Assembly: GCA_900317955.1 (NCBI GenBank)
Contig: ONIP01000010.1
Span: forward strand, 19,970 to 83,969
Length of the DNA: 64,000 bases
Direction of reading: 5' to 3'
Source: an uncultured Bacteroidales bacterium
GTDB lineage: Bacteria; Bacteroidota; Bacteroidia; Bacteroidales; P3
Shown here: piece by piece, positions 26,518-34,386 of the stretch
Layout: each line of letters opens with the position of its first letter
How positions within the stretch are numbered: position 1 is the first letter of the stretch
Notes under the pieces: generated by a model
Told to the model about the DNA's origin: nothing
Seen by the model: only the letters and a program-made list of their open reading frames with translations
Databases searched by the model: none
Position numbers and translations under genes: made by a program

Positions 26518-26949
26518 TTATACTTTCGCCATAAAATCCTGTTTGATGATTTCATGGAAGTAAATCGGAGGAAGGATGAAACGATTGATAGGAGTATCCA
26601 TTGTTTTGGTATGGATAATCCCTCGCATGGTTCCATAGCACAGCGACGCAAATTGTATGAGTATAGGCGCGGGAATCACGATATTCTCATCTTGTTTCAT
26701 TTTATTAACAGAATCGGGTTTTAACTCAAAATGACAATCTACCTCGCTCTCCATTAAAGGATTTTCATGTTGTACCAGATTGACACGCAGACGGCATCGT
26801 ACACTATGCTGAGTGTTGTTGTAGGCGAACTGTACCTCGGTTTGGAATGCAGCTTCCCCATCTTTAAGACCCTCAGGGTGAATGTCGAACTTGTTAATGT
26901 CGATTTTCGCCAATCGGTATTCTATCTGTATCTCTTTAGTATGTTCCAT
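26518..26949 (-). CDS. SecB-like chaperone, likely part of a toxin-antitoxin-chaperone cassette
   Basis: The 143-residue protein has no signal or membrane span. Its layout matches SecB: a first strand (EYRLAKIDINKFDI), a long strand pair with RCRLRVNLVQHENPLMESEVDC, and a helix plus terminal motif (PILIQFASLCYGTMRGII, then RFILPPIYFHEI) that parallels the LFPYARECITSMVSRG / LAPVNFDAL part of E. coli SecB. It is the third gene after a putative toxin and an HTH antitoxin with 14-15-base gaps, the gene order of known TAC systems in which a SecB-like chaperone protects the antitoxin. Assignment is by eye. Confidence 0.62.
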   Translation of the reverse strand: MEHTKEIQIEYRLAKIDINKFDIHPEGLKDGEAAFQTEVQFAYNNTQHSVRCRLRVNLVQHENPLMESEVDCHFELKPDSVNKMKQDENIVIPAPILIQFASLCYGTMRGIIHTKTMDTPINRFILPPIYFHEIIKQDFMAKV

Positions 26950-26964
26950 TGTTTGTTTTTTTAT

Positions 26965-27345
26965 TTATGCAACTTCTTCCCATTGTAGTGTCACGAATGA
27001 TTCTGCGGGTGAAGGTGGCAGTACTACAATCATTTCGGAGGTGTAAGGTCTTGGAACAGACACAAGTTCTACACCAGTGGCTTCCTGTAATTTGCAGATT
27101 GTTTCGAGTGAGAGGTTTTCTCCACCTTTTAGCACTTTTGCTATATAGGCAGGTGATACGCCCATGCATTCCGCAAGTTCTTTCTGGGTGGTGCCCGTGG
27201 TGTGCAGGTAATCAAGCACGAGCAGGGCGATACTCTGTGACATGCGGAGCCATTCGCGGTTCTCCCGTCTCCATTTGGCTCTGTTTTTCGCCTCTTCGCT
27301 GCGCGGCTGTGCTATTTCGCGCAGTTTATCTATTTTATTTCCCAT
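26965..27345 (-). CDS. HTH (XRE/HigA-like) antitoxin with C-terminal extension
   Basis: The 126-residue protein has a charged N-terminal helix (PRSEEAKNRAKWRRENREW), then a helix-turn-helix domain at about 45-92 (TTQKELAECMGVSPAYIAKVLKGGENLSLETICKLQEATG). A hydrophobic tail of about 30 residues follows (SEMIVVLPPSPAESFVTLQW). HigA antitoxins of TAC systems carry just such a C-terminal chaperone-addiction segment, which fits the SecB-like gene 15 bases downstream. It probably represses its own operon by binding the promoter near 27958. Confidence 0.75.
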   Translation of the reverse strand: MGNKIDKLREIAQPRSEEAKNRAKWRRENREWLRMSQSIALLVLDYLHTTGTTQKELAECMGVSPAYIAKVLKGGENLSLETICKLQEATGVELVSVPRPYTSEMIVVLPPSPAESFVTLQWEEVA

Positions 27346-27359
27346 GATTTTTATAGGTT

Positions 27360-27917
27360 TTATATGTTTGCTAAATCTTCTTTATTTTCAATCCCATGTT
27401 CTATTAACCAGTTTCGTACAAGGTCTATGTTTTGAATCACATGTTCTTTCAGCCCAGGGGAGTTTTGTATGGTGTCAGCGAGTTTTATTCCACCACCTGT
27501 TATCAAATATACATTCGTTTCTATCTTAATCGCATATAGCCGTAGCATGGATGGTTGGTCAGGTCCGTAGCTTTTTGCTGGTGTTAGAGTGTATATGTTT
27601 CTGTATTTTCCGTCTAAAAACTTGAATAGTGAATCCAAATCCGGTATGCTTCCCTCATCGCTGTTTTCGCATAATTCATAGATGATGTCTTCTAATTCTT
27701 CTGCTTCTTCCATTACCTTTCTGGTTGCCAACATAGGAGTGTTTGTCCTTTTCCAAGTCTTACGTTGTAACTCTTTCTCGTTCTCCAGCATGAAGTTGTA
27801 CACGGTTTCGATGTCATTCCATTCGTCAAACAACCTATCCATCTCATTGTCGCCAGCATTTTCATACTGGACGGCGTACAGATGCCCTTCATATATTGTT
27901 TTGACTTCCACTTCCAT
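27360..27917 (-). CDS. putative toxin of the TAC cassette
   Basis: The 185-residue protein is the first gene of the three-gene unit and ends 14 bases before the antitoxin ATG. It has an N-terminal strand/helix part (IYEGHLYAVQYENAGDNEMDRLFDEW), a central helical region, and a C-terminal part (PSMLRLYAIKIETNVYLITGGGIKLADTIQ) that reads like the RelE/HigB core in which paired strands with an Arg precede a Gly-Lys turn. Relatives in Bacteroidota normally sit next to HTH genes. The toxin role rests on gene order and this weak similarity; I do not recognise a named family. Confidence 0.55.
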   Translation of the reverse strand: MEVEVKTIYEGHLYAVQYENAGDNEMDRLFDEWNDIETVYNFMLENEKELQRKTWKRTNTPMLATRKVMEEAEELEDIIYELCENSDEGSIPDLDSLFKFLDGKYRNIYTLTPAKSYGPDQPSMLRLYAIKIETNVYLITGGGIKLADTIQNSPGLKEHVIQNIDLVRNWLIEHGIENKEDLANI

Positions 27918-27957
27918 AAATTAACCTATAGGTTTATTTGCCTGATTCATTGATGTT

Positions 27958-27966
27958 GCAAAGATA
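27958..27966 (-). promoter_or_regulatory. -7 box (TATCTTTGC) of the TAC cassette
   Basis: The reverse complement reads TATCTTTGC with a TTGCC element about 20 bases further upstream, 41 bases before the first ATG. It is the only promoter signal found for the three genes and is where autoregulation would act. Confidence 0.75.
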
Positions 27967-28205
27967 CGAAAGTTTTTTTAATTGGCAAAATAAAATTGTG
28001 ATTACACAAAAAAAATCAGAGCAAGCCTAGTGTAATTCTGATATGATTCTAAATTGGGACTGTTGAGAATGTGAATTGTGAAAAAATAAGTGGTTTTGAG
28101 TCTTGTGAGATTTAAACAAAAAATGTAAAATCTAAATGAGTGCTATATGTAAGTATAGCATATACAGAATTGTAAAGGATTGCAAGATTTAAACGAGATT
28201 ACACA
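27967..28205. other. A+T-rich noncoding spacer
   Basis: No gene is seen. The words AGATTTAAAC occur twice (about 28110 and 28185), without further structure. Confidence 0.4.
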
Positions 28206-28391
28206 AGGAAAGTGTCCCAGCGGCTTTTCGATAGTCTCTATATCAAATCCAATGTGGATGTTAATATAATTGGTTCCAATGCATACATGCTATCTGGAGA
28301 ATTGATGACATTACTGATAGGGCGCAATGTCAAGATTAATATAGTGTCTCTCCAATTTTCGGAATACCATAATTCTGGTGGGTTCTATTAA
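28206..28391 (+). pseudogene. relic of an AAA_14/DUF4143 ATP-binding protein
   Basis: A 61-codon open stretch without start reads RKVSQRLFDSLYIKSNVDV, then IIGSNAYMLSGELMTLLIGR, then a short SLQFSEY segment before a TAA. This matches the middle of the AAA_14/DUF4143 ATPases common in Bacteroidota, where the usual text is ITGSNAYLLSGELATLLSGR followed by a FKEY motif. Walker A, Walker B and the DUF4143 domain are missing and substitutions are present, so this is a fragment left by deletion. Confidence 0.72.
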
Positions 28392-28795
28392 TTCTTTTTC
28401 ACTGTCGCGTTCCTTCGGGACGCTTTACAATAGTGGCTGATTGTCACGGCACTGCGCCTAACGTCTTGTACCGTGTTATTAAAGGTCTCACCTCTTTGAG
28501 GTGATTTATAGATGACCCCTTCTGTTTTACAAAATCGCTAAACTTGTCAAAAGAAGAATCTATGGTAATCTTTATCCATTACAGTGGTGTTCTGAATATA
28601 AAAATAACTACAGAAGACCAGAACATTCTCAAACTCTAGGAATTCTTTAGGGAGTCGGAAAAGGATAATTTGAATTGATACATTGTAACGCTGTACGGTT
28701 TGATGTCCTTCTTTATACATTAATCTCCATAAAGCGCCATTTATTCATGTTTTATGTTAGATGTTGATATGTTGCGAGCCGTTGAATCTCGTCCA
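28392..28795. other. noncoding spacer, probable gene debris
   Basis: No intact gene or promoter is evident. A small hairpin (CACCTC with GAGGTG near 28488-28504) and a short open stretch near 28556-28640 were noted but not recognised. Confidence 0.35.
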
Positions 28796-28821
28796 GGGTT
28801 CTACTTTACATGGTAGAACCC
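28796..28821. other. perfect hairpin beside a terminator
   Basis: GGGTTCTAC (28796-28804) is complementary to GTAGAACCC (28813-28821) around an eight-base loop. It lies 20 bases beyond the long terminator hairpin of the lipoprotein gene and has no T run of its own. Confidence 0.6.
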
Positions 28822-28840
28822 CTGCATGTATTAACACCTA

Positions 28841-28895
28841 AAAAACATGCTTCTCATTGTTCATTTGCAGGTGAACAGTGAGAAGCATGTTTTTT
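28841..28895 (-). terminator. long terminator hairpin of the lipoprotein gene, works in both directions
   Basis: The stem pairs AACATGCTTCTCA...TGTTCA (from 28844) with TGAACA...TGAGAAGCATGTT (to 28892), about 20 pairs with one mismatch and a nine-base loop. It is flanked by A5 and T5 runs so that both strands end in a U tract. It lies 42 bases downstream of the stop codon at 28937. Confidence 0.85.
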
Positions 28896-28936
28896 GTAAT
28901 AAGTTAAGGACGTGTGTCCTTGCCTTTACGGTCTTA

Positions 28937-29494
28937 TTATTCTCCTATTTCGATATCTTGGCATTTGCCATTTTCGTCCACTGTGTAGGCAAAACGAATC
29001 GAACTATAGTCACGACCATTGGAGGGCTTTATGCCGGTATAGGAGATTGTGTTTTTCGCTTCTTTCAGATTAGAAGTAGAACCATCGGAATATTTGGCGA
29101 CGATATTAAATATGAAAGATCCCTCAATGTTGAACTTCTCAGTCTCGGATACACCTGAGAGGTCTGCCTTACGTGTTACGTAAAAACGGAAACCGGCATT
29201 GCAGGGGAAGTTGGTGTGGGTGCAAGAGGTGCTCCATTCAAGGTTGCTGGCACTGTATTCGCGGGTGGCAATCTGGTTCTGGGCATCGAAATAAATCACT
29301 TTCACGTCGTAGGCGCGGTTAAGGGCATCCACGCTATTGGAGTTAAGGTTAAGGGAATAGTCGACTTTGACTTCAACAAGTTTTTTACCGGGGTTCGTTC
29401 CAGAATCGGATCCTCCGTTATTTTCCTTCTGGCAAGAAGTGAAAGTAGCACCGCAGAAAAGGATAGCAGCAATCAGTAATGAGATTTTTTTCAT
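28937..29494 (-). CDS. lipoprotein of unknown function
   Basis: The 185-residue protein has a lipoprotein signal (MKKISLLIAAILFCGATFTSC, lipid Cys at residue 21) and a Gly/Ser/Asn linker (QKENNGGSDSGTNPG). A single beta-rich domain of about 150 residues follows, with an internal Cys pair (STSCTHTNFPCNAGF). It resembles the short single-domain cell-surface lipoproteins of Bacteroidota. I do not recognise the family. It stands alone, with its own strong terminator, between two gene relics. Confidence 0.7.
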   Translation of the reverse strand: MKKISLLIAAILFCGATFTSCQKENNGGSDSGTNPGKKLVEVKVDYSLNLNSNSVDALNRAYDVKVIYFDAQNQIATREYSASNLEWSTSCTHTNFPCNAGFRFYVTRKADLSGVSETEKFNIEGSFIFNIVAKYSDGSTSNLKEAKNTISYTGIKPSNGRDYSSIRFAYTVDENGKCQDIEIGE

Positions 29495-29917
29495 GTTATG
29501 TTGTTTAAAAGGTTAACAGTAGGCTCTAATGATTCATTTTATGATTAAACTGGCTGTACGGAGAGCCTACATTGACCGCTTCGCCAGTTATTCTTGGACA
29601 AAGTCACATAAATTGTGTACAATAACGCCATTGTCCTGCTTTTATTGTTCAGGTATATGCAATTTCTTCATTTTTGTTCTTTTTTTCGCTATCAAGTGCA
29701 AGTGGATTCAGTTGTATTTTCTGTTTCTTGAGTATTTATCGCATTTGAATATATTGTTTGTAAGATGTTTCAAGGTTAAAAGCTCCGTTGGATTATCAAT
29801 AACCCCTCACGCTCCACAAACAATACATGCAGCAACTATGCAATCTAAAAACAGAAGAATCACACATTCTTCGGTACTCAACCCCACACTGCGGGCGTAT
29901 GGTTACAAGGTTGAGAA
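29495..29917. other. noncoding spacer between lipoprotein gene and ORF6N relic
   Basis: No gene is supported. The stretch is A+T-rich and holds the upstream region of the lipoprotein gene; no clear TAnnTTTG box in the right orientation was found. Confidence 0.35.
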
Positions 29918-29983
29918 GACTTTATGTTTGTGCAGACTGAAGAAGAGTGGCTGCGTTTGAGGTCACAATTTGCGACCTCAAAG
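29918..29983 (+). pseudogene. fragment of an ORF6N gene
   Basis: Twenty-two codons read [22 protein letters not shown], cut here as DFMFVQTEEEW and [11 protein letters not shown]. This is the well-known middle of ORF6N proteins and corresponds to [17 protein letters not shown] of the intact gene at 25158. A stop codon lies three codons upstream and the fragment runs straight into the antisense of queG, so only debris is left. Confidence 0.7.
29956..29982. repeat. third copy of the 27-bp ORF6N palindrome
   Basis: Arms TTTGAGGTCACAA and TTGCGACCTCAAA (one mismatch) lie five bases downstream of the queG stop codon. The sequence is the same as the two copies within the intact ORF6N gene. Confidence 0.85.
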
Positions 29984-29986
29984 ATT

Positions 29987-31183
29987 TTATCTACAGCTGT
30001 TCTGATTCCGTATCCATTGCGAATGCCGTATGCGGTTGAGTGCGGTGTGCTTGGTGGCGTGTTTGAATGCGGTTGGGTCTGCGTCTCTAAGTTCCTCCAA
30101 CTCCTTTTTGTGCTCGTCGGTGAGTTGGTAGCGTACTGCAGCCGACTGGTTGTAGGGACATGCCAACTGGCAGATGTCGCAACCGAAAGCAAACTTGGAA
30201 AGATGAATGTCGGGTGGCAAACTGTCTGCACAGTTCTCGATGGTATGATATGAGGCGCAGCGGTTGGCATCGAGCAAGGGGATGGGGGAATTCTTTAATT
30301 CGTTAATTTGTGAATTCGTTAGTTCGTTAATCTGGGAATGTGGGAATGTGCTAATGTGGGAATGTGTGAGTACTTTATTACTCCCTTCGGTCGTGACCAT
30401 GTTTTGGCTCGGCATAGCAGACAGGTTTGCTCTGCTCTCGCTTAATGCATGGTTACTCCCTTCAGTCGTGACTATGCTTTGGCTCGGCATAGCAGACAGG
30501 TTTGCTCTGCTCTCGCTTAATGCATGGTTACTCCCTTCGGTCGTGACCATGCTATGGCTCGGCATAGCAGACGAGTTTGCTCTGCTCTCGCTTAATGCAT
30601 GGTTTGGGCAGGCATCAACACAGGCATGGCAATCGCCGCAGCGGTTCGCTATGGGGGTATCGTATTGGTCGGTAGGGTAGGGGGTTACCAGTTCCCCAAT
30701 GTTGCAATAGGACCCGAGGGTTGGATTTACGAGGAGTGTGTTGCGTCCTATCCAGCCAAGGCCTGCCCGTCGAGCCCATTGCTTGTCGCTGATGGGGACG
30801 GTGTCGACACAGGGCTTTGCTTCAAAGTCCGGGTATCGATCCCGTATGGCGGTAATTAGTTGGAACAGCATCCGTTTTATACGTTCGTGATAGTCTTCTC
30901 CGTAGGCATATTGTGCAATCCTTGCAGGGCCTTGCATGGTTTGCGAAGGCTTATAACCCACAAGGAGGACAATAACACTCTTCGCCCCCGGAACCAGCAG
31001 GGTAGGGTCGGAGCGCATATCACGATGTTGCTCCATAAAGGCCATGCCGGCTTGGTAGCCGTTTGACAGCCATTCGTTATAACCCCATTCTTCCTCGGTC
31101 AAAGGTGTTGCCGCAGCAATACCGCAGGCATCGAAACCAACCTCTATGGCTGCCTGTTTGATGAACGGGGCGTGGAGTTCCAT
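29987..31183 (-). CDS. queG: epoxyqueuosine reductase with a large repeat insertion
   Basis: The 398-residue protein is recognisable as QueG, the cobalamin and 2x[4Fe-4S] enzyme for the last step of queuosine synthesis in tRNA. It shows ACGIAAATPL near 18, ISDKQWARRAGLGWIGRNTLL near 131, the first cluster motif CGDCHACVDACP near 180, and the second in NRCASYHTIENC and FGCDICQLACPYN. Between the two cluster regions about 105 residues (about 195-299) are not family sequence. They are three tandem 25-residue copies of NHALSESRANLSAMPSQ followed by VTTEGS, and then a low-complexity segment (HISTFPHSQINELTNSQINEL). All keep the reading frame. The gene may still be active if the insert loops out; that is untested. 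Confidence 0.88.
   Translation of the reverse strand: MELHAPFIKQAAIEVGFDACGIAAATPLTEEEWGYNEWLSNGYQAGMAFMEQHRDMRSDPTLLVPGAKSVIVLLVGYKPSQTMQGPARIAQYAYGEDYHERIKRMLFQLITAIRDRYPDFEAKPCVDTVPISDKQWARRAGLGWIGRNTLLVNPTLGSYCNIGELVTPYPTDQYDTPIANRCGDCHACVDACPNHALSESRANSSAMPSHSMVTTEGSNHALSESRANLSAMPSQSIVTTEGSNHALSESRANLSAMPSQNMVTTEGSNKVLTHSHISTFPHSQINELTNSQINELKNSPIPLLDANRCASYHTIENCADSLPPDIHLSKFAFGCDICQLACPYNQSAAVRYQLTDEHKKELEELRDADPTAFKHATKHTALNRIRHSQWIRNQNSCR
30286..30368. repeat. low-complexity repeat within queG
   Basis: Words AATTCGTTAAT, GAATTCGTTAG and GGGAATGTG, GCTAATGTG follow each other as in the intergenic elements at 6030-6090 and 17778-17966. Here they are translated in frame as part of queG. 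Confidence 0.7.
30378..30602. repeat. three tandem copies of a 75-bp unit within queG
   Basis: The copies at 30378-30452, 30453-30527 and 30528-30602 differ at only a few positions. The unit includes GGCTCGGCATAGCAGAC, CTGCTCTCGCTTAATGC and TTCGGTCGTGACCATG. Since 75 is a multiple of three, each copy adds exactly 25 residues to QueG. The NHAL at the start of each copy is part of the family motif CPNHAL, so the expansion began at the end of the first cluster region. Confidence 0.95.
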
Positions 31184-31238
31184 TGCAAGTGGAAGGCTGA
31201 ACGGTATTTGCGATGAAGCAAAGGTTTTCGAGAAACTT

Positions 31239-32462
31239 TTACTCTTCTGTTTTTTGTTTGTCTTTCAGGCTTCCTTCGTAGAGTTCGAACTGAAGGAAAC
31301 GGCAGTCAAGCTGTCCGTTGAGGAGAGGAATCTTTTTTGAAGGCTTGAGACCGATATGCTTCATGGCCTCGAAGTCGGAGGTAATCAGCCACACCTCGCA
31401 GTCTTTGCCATATTTGCGCTTAAAAGTATCCCCCAGTTGTTGGTACATAGCGTTCAGGTCTTCAATCTTGATGCGCTCGCCGTAGGGTGGGTTGGTGATA
31501 ATGAGCGTACGGCCTTCGGGTGGGTCTTGGTCTTCGAACGAACCGTTGAAGAGCATCACATCCTTGTGAAGTTTCGTGAATTGGAGGTTCTTCTCTGCCT
31601 GATTGAGCACGGTCAGGTCGATGTCGTTGCCCCAGATTTCGTGGTCGAAGTCGGTGGCTCCGATTTTCCGGTCCTCTTCCTGCTTGACGCTTTTCCATTC
31701 GCCGAGGTTGAATTCTTTCCATCTGCGGAAAGCGAAGTTGTCGCCGCGGTAGTATTGGGCTGGGATGTTCATGGCAAGCATGGCGGCTTCGATGAGCAGT
31801 GTGCCGGAGCCGCACATGGGGTCGTAGAAATTGCAGTCGCATTTCCAACCGGCCAGTTTTATCATTCCGGCAGCAAGAACTTCGTTGATGGGAGCCACGC
31901 CAACGGCTTGCCGGTAGCCTCTTTTGTGCAGCGAGTCGCCCGAGGAGTTGATGAGAAGGGTGACGTGGTTGTCGCGTATATGGAGGTTGAATTTATATTC
32001 GGCGTTTTCGGTGTCGATGGATGGACGCTGTCCAAAATTGCGTCTGAACCGGTCGACAATGGCATCCTTGGTCTTGAGGGCAGCGTAATAGGAATGGGTA
32101 AAAATTTCGCCCGAAGTGGTGCTGTCTATCATAAAGGTGCAGTCGACATCAAGAATCTTCTCCCACCGTATGCGGTATACTTGGTCGTACAGCTCCTGGT
32201 CGTTGTTGGCTTCAAACTCGGCAAAAGGTTTCAATATGGCGAGGGCAGTGCGGCAGGTATAGTTGGCGCGGTAGAGTAGTCGCATGTCGCCTTCAAAAAG
32301 AACGGCGCGGTTTATGCACTCAATGTTTTCGGCTCCGATTGCGCGGAGCTCGTCGGCAAGGACTTCTTCAAGTCCCATCATGGTCTTGGCGACCATTTTG
32401 AATTTTTCTTTGGCAGAGTTCTGGACGGGTACTGCTTTACCGTTTTGTTTCTGGATGATCAT
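31239..32462 (-). CDS. THUMP-domain 23S rRNA guanine-N2 methyltransferase, RlmL-like
   Basis: The 407-residue protein has an N-terminal ferredoxin-like/THUMP region (about 20-180: KMVAKTMMGLEEVLADELRAIGA). A class I SAM methyltransferase domain follows, with YDPMCGSGTLLIEAA near 228 and the catalytic ITNPPYGERI near 320. The length corresponds to the N-terminal half of E. coli RlmL (m2G2445), without the fused RlmK part, as usual in Bacteroidota. The first 20 residues (MIIQKQNGKAVPVQNSAKEK) are a polar leader; a start at MVAKTMMG is also possible. It lies between yihY and queG on the same strand. Confidence 0.88.
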   Translation of the reverse strand: MIIQKQNGKAVPVQNSAKEKFKMVAKTMMGLEEVLADELRAIGAENIECINRAVLFEGDMRLLYRANYTCRTALAILKPFAEFEANNDQELYDQVYRIRWEKILDVDCTFMIDSTTSGEIFTHSYYAALKTKDAIVDRFRRNFGQRPSIDTENAEYKFNLHIRDNHVTLLINSSGDSLHKRGYRQAVGVAPINEVLAAGMIKLAGWKCDCNFYDPMCGSGTLLIEAAMLAMNIPAQYYRGDNFAFRRWKEFNLGEWKSVKQEEDRKIGATDFDHEIWGNDIDLTVLNQAEKNLQFTKLHKDVMLFNGSFEDQDPPEGRTLIITNPPYGERIKIEDLNAMYQQLGDTFKRKYGKDCEVWLITSDFEAMKHIGLKPSKKIPLLNGQLDCRFLQFELYEGSLKDKQKTEE

Positions 32463-32490
32463 GGAGGTTGGTATGTTTGTGATTGTTATG

Positions 32491-33480
32491 TTATTTCGTT
32501 AAATGTCGTTGAGTGGTTGTGGCATGTTTTTTTCGACGGGCGCGGCCGTCAGCGATGGCAACGTTGAGTTCGTAGCCCAGCATAATGACAAAGCTGTTCA
32601 GAAGCAGCCACAGCATAATGAGCAGCAAGGTTCCGATAGAACCATATAAGAGGTTGTAGCGGTTAAAGTTGGCAAGGTAGATTTTAAATCCCCAGGACAG
32701 GAGTATGAACATCAAGGTGGCGAACATTGCCCCGGCTGAGAAGAACCCAACGCGGAGTTTCTTCATCGGTATCAGGTAGTATATTAGGCTCAAAGTAAGC
32801 AGCGCCATGCCCACCAGGATAACCCAGCGGCCTATCCCGATGATGATGTGGGTAAACGAACCCGGTATCAGAATGCCGTTTCTGAACAGCCAGATAAGGA
32901 TGGTCTTGTATCCGATAATGAGCACCAAAACCAGCACCACCATGATGTAAAGCAGAAATACCATCGCAATGCAGATAAGGTAAGAAACCACTATCGAGCG
33001 TTGTTCGGTGTGGCGGTCGGTAAAATAGGCCATCATGCCGTTGAGACCGTTGGCTGCAAACAATATGGAGAGGGCCGAGCCAATAGACAGTAGGCTTGTA
33101 TGTTTATGCCCCATCACATCGTTGATGGTGTTTGCTACTGGGTCGTAAATATTTTCAGGAACAATAAGCTGGAGTTCATATAGCAATTCGTCCTGCAGTC
33201 CGTCGAACGGCAGGAATGCAATGAGCGTGAACAGGCAGATGAGCAACGGCGGTATAGCCGTAAGAAACGAGAACGCCAACCCTTTCGACGCCCGCCACAG
33301 GTCGCCGTTGAAAATCCCGCGCCACAGATAATGGGCTATGTCGTATAGCGGCACCCCTTGGCTTCGGGGCAGCGACATGCGGTGCACCATCACACGCGAT
33401 TTGCGCACGGCTCGGCTGTGCATGATGTTCTCCCCAATATGGCGGAAACGTTCGGCCAGATTATCGAAACGGGCGTTCAC
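32491..33480 (-). CDS. YihY/BrkB family membrane protein
   Basis: The 329-residue protein has six membrane spans with the family features ASKGLAFSFLTAIPPLL (about 65-82), INDVMGHKHTSLLSIGSALSILFAANG, and the LLIMLWLLLNSFVIMLGYELN end. It is often misnamed ribonuclease BN; the family's role in the inner membrane is not settled. It starts 11 bases downstream of the nadC stop and precedes the rlmL-like gene by 28 bases, so nadC-yihY-rlmL is probably one transcript. Confidence 0.9.
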   Translation of the reverse strand: MNARFDNLAERFRHIGENIMHSRAVRKSRVMVHRMSLPRSQGVPLYDIAHYLWRGIFNGDLWRASKGLAFSFLTAIPPLLICLFTLIAFLPFDGLQDELLYELQLIVPENIYDPVANTINDVMGHKHTSLLSIGSALSILFAANGLNGMMAYFTDRHTEQRSIVVSYLICIAMVFLLYIMVVLVLVLIIGYKTILIWLFRNGILIPGSFTHIIIGIGRWVILVGMALLTLSLIYYLIPMKKLRVGFFSAGAMFATLMFILLSWGFKIYLANFNRYNLLYGSIGTLLLIMLWLLLNSFVIMLGYELNVAIADGRARRKKHATTTQRHLTK

Positions 33481-33491
33481 TCTCTCGGCTG

Positions 33492-34361
33492 CTATTTCTT
33501 CACAAGCGAAATGTCCATGCTTTTGATGTGGTGGGTCAAGGCTCCCACCGAGATAAAGTCAACCCCTGTCTCGGCATAGCTGCGAAGTGTCTTTTCGGTA
33601 ATGCCTCCCGAGGCTTCGGTCTCATATTTCCCGTCTATACGCTGCACGGCCTTGCGCAGCGTGTCGGTGTCAAAATTGTCGAGCATTATGCGGTCCACGC
33701 CTCCGTGTCGCATCACCTGTTCCAGTTCGTCAAGGTTGCGCACTTCTATTTCTATCTTCAAATCCTTGCCTTTTTCCTTCAGGTAGGCACGAGTGCGGTC
33801 TATGGCGGCTTCTATGCCCCCTGCAAAGTCAATGTGGTTGTCCTTCAGCATGACCATATCGTACAGCCCGATGCGGTGGTTGGTACCCCCTCCGCACTTC
33901 ACGGCATATTTCTCCAGCAGACGCATGTTGGGCGTGGTTTTGCGGGTATCCAAGAGGCGGGTGTGCAACCCTTCAAGCATCTGAACCATCTGGTGGGTCT
34001 GGGTGGCAATGCCGCTCAGCCGTTGCATAAAGTTAAGAGCTGTCCGTTCTGCTGTCAGTATCACTCCCGAAGCACCCTCTATAGTCATCAGTATATCGCC
34101 TTTTTTCACCAACTCCCCGTCATGTTTATGCAGGGTGATGGTCAGCGGAATCTCGCTGTGGTAGAACGAGTCGTTCACAAACCGGAACACCCTTTCTCCT
34201 ACCTCCATGCCGCAGATTATACCATCCGCTTTGGCAACCATTTTGGCTGTGTTTGTAGCGGTTGTTGGGATGCATGCCAATGTGCTGTGGTCGCCGTCGC
34301 CCACATCTTCGAGCAGTGCCATGCGAATCAATTCGTCTAAATTCGGGATATTGGTCATCAT
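33492..34361 (-). CDS. nadC: nicotinate-nucleotide pyrophosphorylase (carboxylating)
   Basis: The 289-residue protein converts quinolinate and PRPP into nicotinate mononucleotide in NAD synthesis. Family landmarks are EDVGDGDHSTLA (about 18-29), TAERTALNFMQRLSGIAT (about 110-127), DTRKTTPNMRLLEKYAV, GGGTNHRIGLYDMVMLKDNHI and EVRNLDELEQV, ending with ISVGALTHHIKSMDISL. Two adjacent ATG codons (34361 and 34358) can start it. No nadA or nadB is nearby. It is divergent from cinA with a 98-base spacer that carries both promoters. Confidence 0.96.
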   Translation of the reverse strand: MMTNIPNLDELIRMALLEDVGDGDHSTLACIPTTATNTAKMVAKADGIICGMEVGERVFRFVNDSFYHSEIPLTITLHKHDGELVKKGDILMTIEGASGVILTAERTALNFMQRLSGIATQTHQMVQMLEGLHTRLLDTRKTTPNMRLLEKYAVKCGGGTNHRIGLYDMVMLKDNHIDFAGGIEAAIDRTRAYLKEKGKDLKIEIEVRNLDELEQVMRHGGVDRIMLDNFDTDTLRKAVQRIDGKYETEASGGITEKTLRSYAETGVDFISVGALTHHIKSMDISLVKK

Positions 34362-34386
34362 GTCAAATACCTTATTGTTTCAAATT

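Noticed and set aside
29924..30253. Plus-strand open frame of 109 codons starting MFVQTEEEW
   Set aside because: Only the first 20 codons are ORF6N-like; the rest is the antisense of the queG C-terminus.
30378..30602. CRISPR-like or noncoding array in queG
   Set aside because: Three 75-bp units directly abut, are in frame with queG, and have no spacers.
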